DNA of 64,000 nt from Pollutimonas sp963712655 (GCA_963712655.1 CAVQIT010000002.1:310001-374000), one strand, 5' to 3'. Shown: positions 45,243 to 55,378, numbered from the stretch's first letter. Notes: generated by a model from the letters alone, not told the origin. Numbers and translations are program-made.

Positions 45243-45266
45243 AGCGACCCGTTTACAGGAGTCATC

Positions 45267-45449
45267 ATGGCCGTTCAGCAAAACAAAAAGAGTCCGTCTA
45301 AGCGCGGTATGCATCGTTCGCACGATTTCATCGTGGCGCCTTCGACAGCAGTCGAGCCCACCACGGGCGAATTGCATCTGCGTCACCATATCAGCCCCAA
45401 CGGCGTTTACCGCGGCCGTAAAGTTCTCAAGTCCAAGAACGACGAATAA
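45267..45449 (+). CDS. rpmF: 50S ribosomal protein L32
   Basis: 60 aa, MAVQQNKKSPSKRGMHRSHD, the classical L32 N-terminus. Preceded by AGGAG. This is the cysteine-free L32 form (no zinc CxxC near the C-terminus). Intact. Confidence 0.97.
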   Translation: MAVQQNKKSPSKRGMHRSHDFIVAPSTAVEPTTGELHLRHHISPNGVYRGRKVLKSKNDE

Positions 45450-45496
45450 TCCAGTTGTTTGCGATCTTGCTATAAACGCCAAAGATTGCGCACTTG

Positions 45497-46577
45497 ATGT
45501 CGAAAACTGAGATTCGAATCGCCATCGACTGCATGGGCGGTGATGTCGGCTTGCCGATCACCATTCCTGCGGCCTGTCACTTTGCGAAGCAGAACCCCGA
45601 TACGCGCTTGCTGCTCGCGGGCGATGTCACGGCTATCGAAGCCGGCTTGCGTGCGCAGGGCAGCCTGGGTGCGCGGTGGTACGATATTCTTCCCGCCTCC
45701 GAAGTCGTCCTCATGGACGACTCCATCGAGGTGGCGTTGCGTCGTAAAAAAGATTCGTCCATGCGCGTAGCGGTTCAAGCGGTCAAGGACGGCCTGGCCG
45801 ACGCCTGCATTTCGGCCGGCAATACAGGCGCCTGGATGGCGATTCCCGCTATATACTCAAAACGCTGGACGGCATCGACCGGCCAGCCATCGCCACGTCC
45901 ATTCCCAACCAGAAGGGCGGCGCGACCACCATGCTGGACCTCGGAGCCAACGTCGATTGTTCGGCCGAGCATCTGTTGCAGTTCGCCATCATGGGTTCCG
46001 CGTTGGCGTCGGCGGTCGATCATCGCAAGCGGCCCACCATAGGCCTGCTCAATATCGGCGAGGAAATCATCAAGGGCAATGAAATCGTCAAGCAGGCGGC
46101 CGAACTTCTGCGGGCCAGCGGCTTGAATTTCTACGGCAATGTCGAAGGCGACGACATTTTCAAAGGCACGGTAGACGTCGTGGTATGCGATGGCTTCGTC
46201 GGCAACGTCGTGCTCAAATCCATCGAAGGCTTGGCCAGAATGGTGGGCAATATGATCAAGGCCGAATTCACGCGCGATTCCCTGTCCATGGCCGCCGGTA
46301 TGCTGGCCAAGCCGGTGCTCAACCGTTTCCGCGATCGCGTCGATAATCGTCGCTATAACGGGGCCGCTTTGCTGGGTTTGCGCGGCATTGTCATCAAAAG
46401 CCACGGCTCGGCCGATGCCTATGCATTCGGCTGTGCGCTTCAACGCGCCCGTGAAGCGGTGCATAATGGTCTGCTTGGCGGTACGACAAGCGCCATCGAC
46501 AGCCTTCGCCAGAGTTGCAGGCCGCAGCGGCCCAGTCGGCGAAGATCTCCAACGAATTATCTGATCCTGCGCCATAG
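45497..46577 (+). CDS. plsX: Phosphate acyltransferase PlsX (two frameshifts)
   Basis: ATG at 45497 (MSKTEIRIAIDCMGGDVG), the PlsX signature. 'ACISAGNTGA', 'GGATTMLDLGANVDC' and 'DGFVGNVVLKSIEG' are intact. A base is missing at about 45845 (GAWMAI|SRYILKTLDG) and another at about 46515 (SLRQS|LQAAAAQSAKISN); after the second the correct stop is TAG at 46575-46577. Corrected length ~361 aa. PlsX makes acyl-phosphate from acyl-ACP for phospholipid synthesis. It begins the frameshift-rich segment. Confidence 0.92.
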
Positions 46578-46598
46578 CTCAGGTGCCTGGAAGCTACT

Positions 46599-47583
46599 AT
46601 GCCTTATGCCAAAATAATAGGGTCCGGGCGGCTATTTGCCCGCCCGCGTCGTATCCAATGATGAACTGGCCGCCGATCTGGCGACGCGGCAGATCGAAAC
46701 GTCGGATACCTGGATCGTCGAGCGCACGGGCATACGCCAGCGCCACATGGCCGAGCGCGGCGTTGCGACCAGCCAGCTGGCCACCCAGGCCGCGCGGCGG
46801 CCCTGGAAAATGCCGGCGTGAACGGCCGATGACATCGACTTGATCATCGTCGCCACTTCCACTCCCGACTTCGTGTTTCCCAGTACGGCTTGCCTGGTGC
46901 AGGCCAATCTGGGCGCCAAGGGCGGGGCCGCATTCGATATCCAGGCGGTATGCAGCGGCTTTGTCTATGCCTTGACCACGGCCGATGCCTTCATACAGGC
47001 CGGCCGCGCCAAGATGGCCCTGGTCATCGGCGCCGAAGTGTTCTCGCGCATCCTGGACTGGAACGACCGCGGTACCTGCGTGTTGTTTGGCGACGGCGCG
47101 GGCGCGGTCGTGATCCAGGCTTCCGACGAGCCCGGCATTATTGGCCGCCAAACTGCATGCCGACGGCAGCCAGATGAATATCCTGTGCGCCGCCGGCAAC
47201 GTTGCCTACGGCGAAGGTAACAGGCGATCCGTTCCTGCGCATGGATGGCCAGTCGGTGTTCAAGCTGGCCGTCAATGTGCCTGGCCAGGTCGGCGCACGA
47301 GGTCTGCGAGCAGGCTGGCATTGCCGCTGGACCAGCGTCGATTGGCTGGTGCCCCACCAGGCGAATGTGCGCATCATCAATTTCCTGGGCCGCAAGCTGG
47401 CATATCCCCGACCGAAAGGGTAGTCATCACGGTCGACAAACACGCCAATACATCGGCCGCCAGCGTGCCGCTGGCGCTTTGATGTCGCACGCCGCGATGG
47501 CCGTATAAAGACCGGCAGATACGGTAATGATGCAAGGGGTGGGCGGCGGTTTCACCTGGGGCTCTGTGCTGGTGAAAATATAG
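46599..47583 (+). CDS. fabH: Beta-ketoacyl-ACP synthase III FabH (about ten frameshifts)
   Basis: ATG at 46599. Joining frames gives a complete FabH of ~326 aa with catalytic Cys in 'DIQAVCSGFVYAL', His in 'VPHQANVRI' and Asn in 'HANTSAASVPLAL'. Single-base breaks near 46627(+), 46799(-), 46824(+), 47143(+), 47216(+), 47280(+), 47332(-), 47400(-), 47479(+), 47517(+). No internal stop appears in the corrected frame. FabH starts fatty acid synthesis from acetyl-CoA and malonyl-ACP. The density points to poor sequence quality here. Confidence 0.9.
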
Positions 47584-47641
47584 CAGGCCGTTGGCGCGAG
47601 CGCCGGCGTTCCCACTTACCTTTCAATTTTTTTCTACACCT

Positions 47642-48578
47642 ATGAAAATAGCTTTTGTCTTTCCAGGACAGGGATCACAGTCTGTCGGCATGCTTGATGC
47701 CTGGTCGGATAACGCCGTGGTCAGCGAACACGTTGCTTAAGGCTTCCGGCGCGTTGGGGCAGGATATTGCTGCTTTGATCGCCGCGGGTCCGGCCGAAGA
47801 CCTCAATCTCACCACCAATACCCAGCCCGCCATGCTGATCGCCGCGCGTGGCAATATATCGCGCCTGGATAGACGCGGGCGGCGCGCCGCCCGAATTGAT
47901 CGCGGGCCACAGCCTGGGCGAATACTCTGCCTTGACGGCCGCCGGCGCCATGAGCCTGGATGACGCGGTACGTATTGTGCGCATTCGCGCCGATGCCATG
48001 CAAGCCGCTGTGCCGGTGGGCACCGGGCGGCATGGCGGCCATCCTGGGCCTGGACGACGATGTCGTCAAATCCGTGTGCGCGCAGGCCGCCGATGGCGAA
48101 GTGGTGGAAGCCGTAAATTTCAACGCGCCGGCGCAAGTCGTCATTGCCGGCCACAAAAGCGCGGTCGAGCGGGCCTGCGAAGCTGGCCAAGGCCCAGGGG
48201 GCCAAGCGCGCCCTGATGCTGCCCGTGTCCGCGCCTTTTCATTCCAGCCTGTTGAAGCCTGCCGCCGACGTCCTGGAACAGGCCCTGGCCGGCATTCCAT
48301 TCGTTGCTCCCGCAATCCCCTGATCAATAACGTCGACGTGGCCATCGTCTCAGCGATCCCGCTGCCATCAACGATGCGCTGGTTCGCCAGGCCTGGCATG
48401 CCGTCCGATGGGTGGAAACTCTGCAGGCAATGCGGGCGCAAGGCGTCACGCATGTGGTCGAATGCGGCCCCGGCAAGGTGCTCAGCGGTCTGACCAAGCG
48501 GATCGACCGCGAATTGATTGGCCTGGCGATCACCGATCCGGCCTCGCTGACGCTGCGCTGGAAACTTTACACGGATGA
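47642..48578 (+). CDS. fabD: Malonyl-CoA-ACP transacylase FabD (about seven frameshifts)
   Basis: ATG at 47642 (MKIAFVFPGQGSQSVGML). Catalytic serine in 'GHSLGEYSALTAAG' and the histidine in 'SAPFHSSLLKPAA' are present, as is C-terminal 'VVECGPGKVLSGL'. Breaks near 47730(+), 47846(+), 48026(+), 48182(+), 48319(-), 48350(-), 48549(-). Corrected length ~311 aa, normal. It loads malonyl groups on ACP. Stop TGA at 48576-48578, beside the fabG start. Confidence 0.9.
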
Positions 48579-48583
48579 TCGCC

Positions 48584-49331
48584 ATGCAAGATAAGCAAAT
48601 TGAAGGCAAGGTCGCACTGGTAACCGGCGCCACGCCGGGGCATCGGGCAAGCCATCGCCGCTCGAACTGGCGGCTCACGGCGCCAAGGTGGTCGGCACGG
48701 CCACCTCCCAGGCCGGCGCACAGCAAATTACCGAAATGCTGGCTGCCAGCGGTGGACGCGGTGCCGTATTGAATGTCGATGACCCGGCTGCCTGCGAAAG
48801 CGCTGGTCGCCGAATTGGGCAAGGAAGGCGGCGGTCCGCATATCCTGGTCAACAATGCCGGCATCACCCGCGATACCCTGGCCATGCGCATGAAGGACGA
48901 CGACTGGGACGCCGTGATCGACACCAATCTGTCGGCTGTTTTCCGTCTGTCGCGAGCGGTCATGCGAGGCATGATGAAGGCCCGATGGGGCCGTATCATC
49001 AACATTACTTCGGTGGTGGGCTCCAGCGGCAACGCCGGCCAGGCCAATTATGCCGCCGCCAAGGCCGGCGTGGCCGGCATGGCGCGCGCCTTGGCCCGCG
49101 AACTGGGCAGCCGCAATATCACTGTCAATTGCGTGGCCCCCGGCTTCATCGATACCGACATGACACGCGCCCTCGACGAGACGCAACCGGCGGCCATTGC
49201 TTGCGCAAATTCCCTTGGGGCATCTGGGCGCCGCGGCCGATATCGCGAATGCGGTGTGCTTTCTGGCCAACCCCAGGGCAGGCTACATCACAGGCACCAC
49301 CTTGCATGTCAATGGCGGCATGTACATGTAA
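48584..49331 (+). CDS. fabG: 3-oxoacyl-ACP reductase FabG (about four frameshifts)
   Basis: Rossmann-fold SDR: 'VALVTGATRGIGQAIA' (after removal of one base), 'LVNNAGITRDTLAMRM', catalytic Ser/Tyr/Lys in 'NITSVVGSSGNAGQANYAAAK', C-terminal 'GYITGTTLHVNGGMYM'. Surplus bases near 48635, 48662, 48801 and 49197. Corrected length ~247 aa. Start is ATG 48584, or ATG 48575 which overlaps the fabD stop. It reduces 3-ketoacyl-ACP with NADPH. Confidence 0.92.
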
Positions 49332-49487
49332 TATACCAAACAGACCATTCCCTCCTAGGGTAAAATCTGTTTATCCCAGAGGTATTCCGACTAGACGTTT
49401 TGACCGAATAAAGCAAAATATATCGTTCATAACCGGTAATACCGTTTTTTTTTGTCATAGCCAGCACCAATAATTTTTTCGTTTGGC

Positions 49488-49493
49488 TATAAT
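49488..49493 (+). promoter_or_regulatory. Possible acpP promoter (-10)
   Basis: Perfect TATAAT at 49488-49493 in the 193-bp fabG-acpP gap, implying a ~25-nt leader. I see no good -35 at normal spacing. Separate strong expression of acpP is common because ACP is abundant; inference only. Confidence 0.35.
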
Positions 49494-49524
49494 TCGCGGG
49501 AATTTTTCCCACTTGGAGATCTGC

Positions 49525-49764
49525 ATGGAAAGCATCGAACAGCGCGTCAAGAAGATCGTCGCTGAACAACTTGGCGTCAACGAAGCCGAGATCAAGAACG
49601 AATCTTCCTTCCTTGACGACCTCGGTGCCGATTCGCTCGATATGGTCGAGCTCGTGATGGCACTCGAAGACGAATTTGAAACCGAAATTCCCGACGAGGA
49701 AGCCGAGAAAATCACGACGGTTCAGCAGGCTGTCGACTACATCTCGTCGCACAGCAAGCAGTAA
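49525..49764 (+). CDS. acpP: Acyl carrier protein
   Basis: 79 aa, strongly acidic, with the phosphopantetheine serine in 'LGADSLDMVELVMALED'. GGAGAT at 49515-49520 is the ribosome binding site. Carries the growing acyl chain. It is intact although its neighbours fabG and fabF carry several frameshifts each. Confidence 0.97.
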   Translation: MESIEQRVKKIVAEQLGVNEAEIKNESSFLDDLGADSLDMVELVMALEDEFETEIPDEEAEKITTVQQAVDYISSHSKQ

Positions 49765-49916
49765 TTTCAATTTTCGGGCGTGGGTTCGGTATTCCGGCAA
49801 GCCGCCTCGTAGCGGTTTCTAGGGGATGTCCCGCTGTTCGGCCAAATCGGTTCATGGTTTGGCGTGGCAGCGTGTTCATCCGCTTTAAGCCGCTTTTTTA
49901 TTTTGAGGAGTCATCC

Positions 49917-51151
49917 GTGAAACGACGTGTCGTCATTACCGGTCTTGGTATCGTTTCGCCGGTGGGCAACGATATTGACAGCGCATGGGACAATATCGTT
50001 AATGGGCGTTCAGGCATCGGGCGTATTATCGCGTTTCGATTCGTCTACGTTTAATGCCCAGATAGCGGGTGAGGTCAAGGATTTCGATGTCACGCAATAC
50101 ATGACAGCCAAGGAAGCCAAGCAAATGGATACGTTCATCCATTATGGCGTGGCTGCGGGCGCTCAGGCGTGGCGCGACGCGGGCCTGGAAGTCACCGAGG
50201 CCAATGCCGATCGCATCGGCATCATTATCGGCTCGGGCATAGGCGGGCTGCCACGCATCGAAGAGACAGCAGGTCGAATACCTCGAGCGCGGTGCGCGCC
50301 GGATATCGCCGTTTTTTGTGCCTGCTTCGCTAATCAATCTTATTTCCGGACAGTTGTCCATCATGCTTGGGCTCAAGGGCCCCAGCTATGCCGTGGTTTC
50401 GGCTTGCACCACAGGCTTGCATTGCATAGGCGATGCGGCCCGGCTGATCGAATACGGCGATGCCGACGTCATGGTGGCCGGTGGCGCCGAATCGACCGTA
50501 TCGCCGCTGGGCATAGGCGGCTTTGCGGCCATGCGCGCGCTATCCACCCGCAATGACGATCCCACCACGGCTTCGCGGCCCTGGGACCGCGACCGCGACG
50601 GTTTTGTGCTGGGCGAGGGCGCCGGTGCGCTGGTGCTCGAAGAATACGAGCACGCGCAAGCAAGCGCGGCGCGCGAATATATGGCGAATTCGCCGGCTAT
50701 GGCATGAGTTCCGACGCCTATCACATCACGTCGCCCGACCGCGACGGTCCCCGCCGCGGCGTGGTCAACGCCTTGCGCAATGGCGGGATCAATCCGGACG
50801 AAATCAGCTACGTCAATGCCCACGGCACCTCTACGCCCGCTGGGCGACAAAAACGAAACCGAAGCGCTCAAGCTGGCTTTCGGCGATCATGCCAAGAAAC
50901 TGGTGGTCAATTCCACCAAATCCATGACTGGTCACTTGCTGGGCGCCGCCGGCGGAATCGAGGCGGTGTTCACGACCCTGGCCGTTTATCACCAGATTTC
51001 CCCGCCCACGATCAATATCTTCAATCAGGATCCCGAATGCGACCTCGATTATTGCGCCAATCAGGCGCGCGATATGAAGATCGACATTGCCTTGTCGAAC
51101 TCTTTCGGTTTCGGCGGCACCAATGGGTCGATGATCGTGCGGAGGCTCTAA
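49917..51151 (+). CDS. fabF: Beta-ketoacyl-ACP synthase II FabF (about four frameshifts)
   Basis: GTG start at 49917 behind GAGGAG, giving MKRRVVITGLGIVSPVGND. Catalytic Cys in 'VVSACTTGLHCIG', His in 'NAHGTSTPLGD' and 'STKSMTGHLLGAAG', C-terminal 'SNSFGFGGTNGSMIVRRL'. Breaks near 50028(+), 50267(+), 50670(-), 50836(+). Corrected length ~410 aa, as expected. It elongates fatty acids and in E. coli gives temperature control of membrane unsaturation. Confidence 0.92.
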
Positions 51152-51164
51152 GCTGGGGCGCCCC

Positions 51165-51629
51165 ATGACACTAGCCGGCTCATGGCCGGTTCAGCGCCCG
51201 CGCTGGGCTGGCTTGCTGGGCATAGTGTTATGCGTGGTCGGCGTTTCCAGCCTGCTTGGCGCCGGCCTGCCCATGCTGGGCGGCCAGCCGATAGTGGCCT
51301 TTGCCTGTCTGGCGCTGGCGGCGGCATGGGGAGTTTGCCGGATAGTCCAATCCCACGCTCTTGCGGGTACACTGTCCTTGCGCCATGATGGCCTTTGGGA
51401 GCTAGAGCTGCCCGTTACACGAAAAACCATGCGCTTGACCCATGCCTGGCCCGCATTCGCATGGATAACTCTCCAGTTCCACGATATAGGTTCAAGCGGA
51501 CAGCAAAAGCCGTTGGAACTGGTTGTCTGGAAAACCGAGGTGTCCCAGCGGGCCTGGTGCGAACTATGCGTGCGCGTCGCCGGGCAGGTTGCCATGCCTG
51601 GCCGGATCCTGCAAAAGGAAAGCCTATGA
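51165..51629 (+). CDS. Small membrane protein of unknown function upstream of rpoE
   Basis: 154 aa. Two hydrophobic helices near residues 15-60, then a ~90-residue soluble domain rich in Trp and beta-type segments (LSLRHDGLWELELPVTRKT). The topology resembles YgfX/CptA-type proteins, but I cannot claim homology. It overlaps rpoE (ATGA), so it is translated together with sigma-E. It is free of frameshifts. No function assigned. Confidence 0.7.
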   Translation: MTLAGSWPVQRPRWAGLLGIVLCVVGVSSLLGAGLPMLGGQPIVAFACLALAAAWGVCRIVQSHALAGTLSLRHDGLWELELPVTRKTMRLTHAWPAFAWITLQFHDIGSSGQQKPLELVVWKTEVSQRAWCELCVRVAGQVAMPGRILQKESL

Positions 51630-52225
51630 GCGAGCGTGACGTAGACGCTGAATTGGTCGCTCGCGTACAGCGCGGCGACAAGCGGGCGTTCGATTTGCTG
51701 GTGCTGAAGTACCAACGCAAAATCATGCGGCTGCTGTCGCGCATGGTGCGCGACCCCTCCGAGGTGGAAGACGTTGCCCAGGAAGCCTTTATCAAGGCAT
51801 ACAGGGCCTTGCCGCAGTTTCGCGGCGAAAGCGCCTTTTATACCTGGCTTTACCGCATCGCCATCAATACCGCGCGCAATTGGCAGGTGGCCAACGGGCG
51901 CCGCCCCAGCACGCCAAATGCAATTGAAACAGAAGATGGTGAAACTTTTAGCCCGATTGACAACCTAACAGATATAAGTACCCCGGAATCAGTATTGGCT
52001 AGCCGGCAAATCGTTGAAACGGTCAACGCCGCCATTCATACTCTTCCCGAGGATCTGCGCACTGCCATTGTCTTGCGTGAAATTGAAGGTATGAGTTACG
52101 AAGATATTGCCCAAAGCATGGGGTGTCCGATCGGCACGGTGCGCTCGCGTATTTTTCGCGCCCGGGAAGCCATAGCGGCACAATTGCGTCCTATGCTGGA
52201 CAACGATCCTGAGCGCCGCTGGTAA
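51626..52225 (+). CDS. rpoE: RNA polymerase sigma factor RpoE (AlgU type)
   Basis: 199 aa, start ATG at 51626 with AAAGGAAA upstream. Sigma region 2 'QRKIMRLLSRMVRDPSEVED...AYRALPQFRGES' and region 4 'LPEDLRTAIVLREIEGMSYEDIA...GTVRSRIFRARE' of ECF02. Directs envelope stress genes. Followed by its anti-sigma system rseA-rseB and a DegP-type protease, exactly the conserved rpoE-mucA-mucB-mucD order, and is probably autoregulated. Confidence 0.96.
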   Translation: MSERDVDAELVARVQRGDKRAFDLLVLKYQRKIMRLLSRMVRDPSEVEDVAQEAFIKAYRALPQFRGESAFYTWLYRIAINTARNWQVANGRRPSTPNAIETEDGETFSPIDNLTDISTPESVLASRQIVETVNAAIHTLPEDLRTAIVLREIEGMSYEDIAQSMGCPIGTVRSRIFRAREAIAAQLRPMLDNDPERRW

Positions 52226-52237
52226 GGAGTTGTGAAA

Positions 52238-52741
52238 ATGCAAGTTGCCAATCAAGCCAGGCAAGACCACGAAGAAGCGTCGTGGGAGGCCTCCGTATCC
52301 ACCTGGATCGACGGGGAAGGCGAGATCCGTTCCGAAGAGCTGGACAGCCCCTATGGCCGCCAGCTATGGGACAGCTATCATCTTATTGGCGATGTCCTGC
52401 GCAATCAAGATTTGGCCATCAAGCCCAGCGATTTCTTCTACGCGCGCCTGTCCAAGGCTATCGATGCCGAGCCTTCCATCGTCGCGCCGCGCAATCTGCA
52501 TGGGCATAGCCCCATGCGCGTGGGTTTGTCCGGCTTGGCCATTGCCGCCGCGGTGGCGTCGGTCGTATGGGTTGCCCTGCCGTATTTTTCCGGTTCCGAT
52601 GCTCCGGCATCCGCCCCGGTGCAGGTTATAGCCAGCGCGGGCGACGATCCCGCCTTGCGCGATTACCTGGACGCGCATAGGGAAATATCCGGATCCAGCG
52701 CCGTGCGGCAAGTATCGTTCGATTCGGGGGTGCCCAGGTAA
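52238..52741 (+). CDS. rseA: Anti-sigma-E factor RseA (MucA)
   Basis: 167 aa from ATG at 52238, preferred over a GTG at 52232 because AAGGAG (52224-52229) has 8-bp spacing to it. N-terminal sigma-binding domain ('EASVSTWIDGEGEIRSEELD', 'LWDSYHLIGDVLR'), single membrane helix (~'VGLSGLAIAAAVASVVWVAL'), and a short periplasmic tail. It sequesters RpoE at the membrane until cleaved under stress. Confidence 0.92.
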   Translation: MQVANQARQDHEEASWEASVSTWIDGEGEIRSEELDSPYGRQLWDSYHLIGDVLRNQDLAIKPSDFFYARLSKAIDAEPSIVAPRNLHGHSPMRVGLSGLAIAAAVASVVWVALPYFSGSDAPASAPVQVIASAGDDPALRDYLDAHREISGSSAVRQVSFDSGVPR

Positions 52742-53808
52742 TGGCGGTAGTTTGGCATGCAAATGCTCGTTCGCGGCTATATCGCCGGCCGCATCGGGCC
52801 GATAGTAATTTCAACCGGATGTATCAAGCGCTGCTTATGGCGGCGGCCTGCATGCTGGCGCAATCCGCGCTGGCCGCCGGTACCCCTCAGGGCGCGGCGA
52901 CGGATCCGGGCGTTGCGCTGCTGCAGAAAGTGCAGGCCGCCGCGCGCAGCCTGGACTATTCAGGTGTTTATACCTACCAGCAAGGCACCACCATGGTGTC
53001 TTCGCGTATCATCCACATTGTCGATGGCACCGGCGAGCGCGAACGTATCGAAATGCTCGATGGGCCGCCGCGCGAATATCTCAGGAATAACGACATTACC
53101 CAGTGCCTGATTCCCGAGAAAAAGCTTATTGTGCTCGAACACAGGCGCGGCGACCGTTTTCCATCCTTGCTTGCGGGCGACGGCAAGAATATTCCCGCCA
53201 ACTACACGATCAAGACCGGGCTGGCGCCTAACCGCATCGCCGGACGCGAATGCTCGCTGGTGGAATTGGTTCCCAAGGACAGCCACCGCTATGGCTATAG
53301 AATCTGCACCGATACCGAAACCAATTTGCTCCTGAAAGCGCAGACCATAGGCAATAATCGCGATGTCATCGACCAGATTTCATTCACCAGCCTGCAACTA
53401 GGCAAAAAGGTGGCCTCCGAAGACTTGGCGTCCGATTGGGACACCAAGGGCTGGAAGGTGCTCGAGACCCCCATGAGCCCCATAGATCTGCCCAAAGAGG
53501 GCTGGCGCATTCCGTTTCCGCCCGGCTTCCAGGCTCTTACCCAGGTATCGCGTCCCATGAAGGCCGGCAAGAAAGTCAGCCAGCTCGTGGTTTCCGATGG
53601 TGTGGCCGCCATATCGGTGTTCATAGAATCCTTCGATGCGGCCCATGACAGTCCCTTGGCCAAGGGGGCGATGCAAAAAGGGGCCATGAATGTTTTTCGC
53701 ACGCGGATCGATAATTATTGGCTGACGGCGCTGGGGGAAGTTCCCACAGAGACCTTGCGCGATATTGCCGAATATACAGAATACGTGCCGCTGGCCGGGC
53801 ATAAATAA
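52741..53808 (+). CDS. rseB: Sigma-E regulatory protein RseB (MucB)
   Basis: 355 aa from ATG at 52741 (overlaps the rseA stop, TAATG), or 329 aa from ATG at 52819, which gives a compact signal peptide MYQALLMAAACMLAQSALA. MucB/RseB N-terminal LolA-like domain ('LDYSGVYTYQQGTTMVSSRI', 'IIHIVDG', 'EREYL'-like) and C-terminal domain. Periplasmic; protects RseA from cleavage and senses lipoproteins/LPS intermediates. The exact start is uncertain. Confidence 0.9.
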   Translation: MAVVWHANARSRLYRRPHRADSNFNRMYQALLMAAACMLAQSALAAGTPQGAATDPGVALLQKVQAAARSLDYSGVYTYQQGTTMVSSRIIHIVDGTGERERIEMLDGPPREYLRNNDITQCLIPEKKLIVLEHRRGDRFPSLLAGDGKNIPANYTIKTGLAPNRIAGRECSLVELVPKDSHRYGYRICTDTETNLLLKAQTIGNNRDVIDQISFTSLQLGKKVASEDLASDWDTKGWKVLETPMSPIDLPKEGWRIPFPPGFQALTQVSRPMKAGKKVSQLVVSDGVAAISVFIESFDAAHDSPLAKGAMQKGAMNVFRTRIDNYWLTALGEVPTETLRDIAEYTEYVPLAGHK

Positions 53809-53831
53809 TCTTGTTTCAACCTAGGAGCTTC

Positions 53832-55343
53832 ATGATGCTTTCTACCCATGCAGGTAATAACAAAATCAAACGGATGGTGGCGTGCGCGTCGGCGAGCCTG
53901 TTGGTCCTGGTGTCGCCGCTGGGCGGAGTGGCCAGTGCCCAGACAACTCCTGTGCCGACATTGACCGTGCCTGACTTCACGGCCGTCGTGGCCAAGACAG
54001 AAAACTCGGTCGTCAATATCCGCACCACCGAATCCGTGCCGGTGCGCAATCCCGCCATGGGCCCCAACGGCAACGATCCCTACGACATGTTCCGCTGGTT
54101 CTTCGGGCCCGATTTCGTGCCTCCCGGCATGCCGGGGCCTGGGTCCGGCCCGCGTCAGCGCAATGCGCCGAATCCTGCGCCGCAAGAAAAAGAACATACG
54201 GTTCCGCGCGGGGTGGGATCGGGTTTCATTATTTCCAGCGATGGCTACATCCTGACCAATAATCACGTGGTCGCCAAATCCAACGGCATCTTCGTGACAA
54301 TGACCTCGGGCAAGGAATACAAGGCCAAGATCATAGGCACCGATGCGCGGACCGATGTGGCGTTGCTCAAAATCGACGCCAAGGATCTTCCGTCCTTGCC
54401 TATCGGCGACTCCACCAAGCTCAAGAAAGGTCAGTGGGTGCTGGCGATAGGCTCGCCTTTCGGCCTGGATTCCACCGTCACGTCAGGCATAGTCAGCGCC
54501 ATCAGTCGCGATACCGGCGATTATCTGCCGTTCATCCAGACCGATGTGGCGGTCAACCCCGGCAATTCCGGCGGTCCGCTTATCGATCTGGCCGGGCAGG
54601 TGGTAGGCATCAATTCGCAGATTATTTCGCAAAGCGGCGGTTTCATGGGAATTTCCCTGGCCATACCGATAGACGAAGTAATGCGGGTCGTCGAGCAGCT
54701 TAAAGCCCACGGTAAAGTCACGCGCGGCCGTATCGGCGTGCAGATCGGGCCTGTCTCCGACGAAGTCGGCAAGGCTATCGGGCTGGAAAAAGCCGAAGGC
54801 GCCATGGTCAGCAACGTCGAACACGACAGTCCGGCGGACGAGGCCGGCATACGTTCGGGCGACGTCATCACCAAATTCGATGGCAAGGGCATTGCCCACA
54901 TGACCGACCTGCCGCGCATCGTCGGGGCCACCAAGCCCGGCAAGCGCGTGCCTGTCGAAGTCTGGCGCAAAGGCAAGACCGTTACCGTGCAGGTCAAAGT
55001 GGGCGATATGCCGGCGGCCGAAAGCGAAGCGGCAAGCGGGCAGCCGGAAGCACCCAAGACAGCCCCTGTCGATGCGCTGGGCCTGAAAGTCACCCAGGTT
55101 TCCGCCGAGACTCGCAGCAAGCAGAAAATCACGGGCGGCGTGCAGGTAACCGAAGTCGCGGAGCCGGCGGCGACGGCCGGCCTGGTCGCGGGCGACATCA
55201 TCCTGACCGTCAACGATAAGGATGTCACCGATCCGGCGCAGTACGCCAAGCTGGTCGCGGGGCTGGACAAATCCCGCGCAGCGGCTCTGCTGGTGATGCG
55301 TGGCGATCAATCTCAGTGGGTAACTGTCACACCCGGAAAATAA
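53832..55343 (+). CDS. degP: Periplasmic DegP-type serine protease (MucD)
   Basis: 503 aa. Start is ATG 53832 or the adjacent ATG 53835; AGGAG at 53823-53827 favours the second. Signal peptide to about 'GGVASAQ'. Trypsin-like domain with His in 'TNNHVVAKS', Asp in 'TDVALLKI', Ser in 'NPGNSGGPLID', then two PDZ domains (~'GVQIGPVSDEVGKAI' and 'LKVTQVSAETRSKQ'). Degrades misfolded envelope proteins; terminal member of the sigma-E operon, with an intrinsic terminator downstream. Confidence 0.95.
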   Translation: MMLSTHAGNNKIKRMVACASASLLVLVSPLGGVASAQTTPVPTLTVPDFTAVVAKTENSVVNIRTTESVPVRNPAMGPNGNDPYDMFRWFFGPDFVPPGMPGPGSGPRQRNAPNPAPQEKEHTVPRGVGSGFIISSDGYILTNNHVVAKSNGIFVTMTSGKEYKAKIIGTDARTDVALLKIDAKDLPSLPIGDSTKLKKGQWVLAIGSPFGLDSTVTSGIVSAISRDTGDYLPFIQTDVAVNPGNSGGPLIDLAGQVVGINSQIISQSGGFMGISLAIPIDEVMRVVEQLKAHGKVTRGRIGVQIGPVSDEVGKAIGLEKAEGAMVSNVEHDSPADEAGIRSGDVITKFDGKGIAHMTDLPRIVGATKPGKRVPVEVWRKGKTVTVQVKVGDMPAAESEAASGQPEAPKTAPVDALGLKVTQVSAETRSKQKITGGVQVTEVAEPAATAGLVAGDIILTVNDKDVTDPAQYAKLVAGLDKSRAAALLVMRGDQSQWVTVTPGK

Positions 55344-55378
55344 TCCCCAGAAACAGCTAAAATGGCTCGATAGCAGAA

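Noticed and set aside
5105..50840. A programmed +1 frameshifting system shared by many genes
   Set aside because: The breaks include many deletions (fab cluster), have no common slippery or stop-containing context, and several fall a few dozen bases apart within one gene. Sequence error explains them better.
45840..50840. Fatty-acid synthesis genes as true pseudogenes
   Set aside because: Corrected frames keep every catalytic residue and normal length, no nonsense substitutions are seen, and acpP and rpmF between them are intact.
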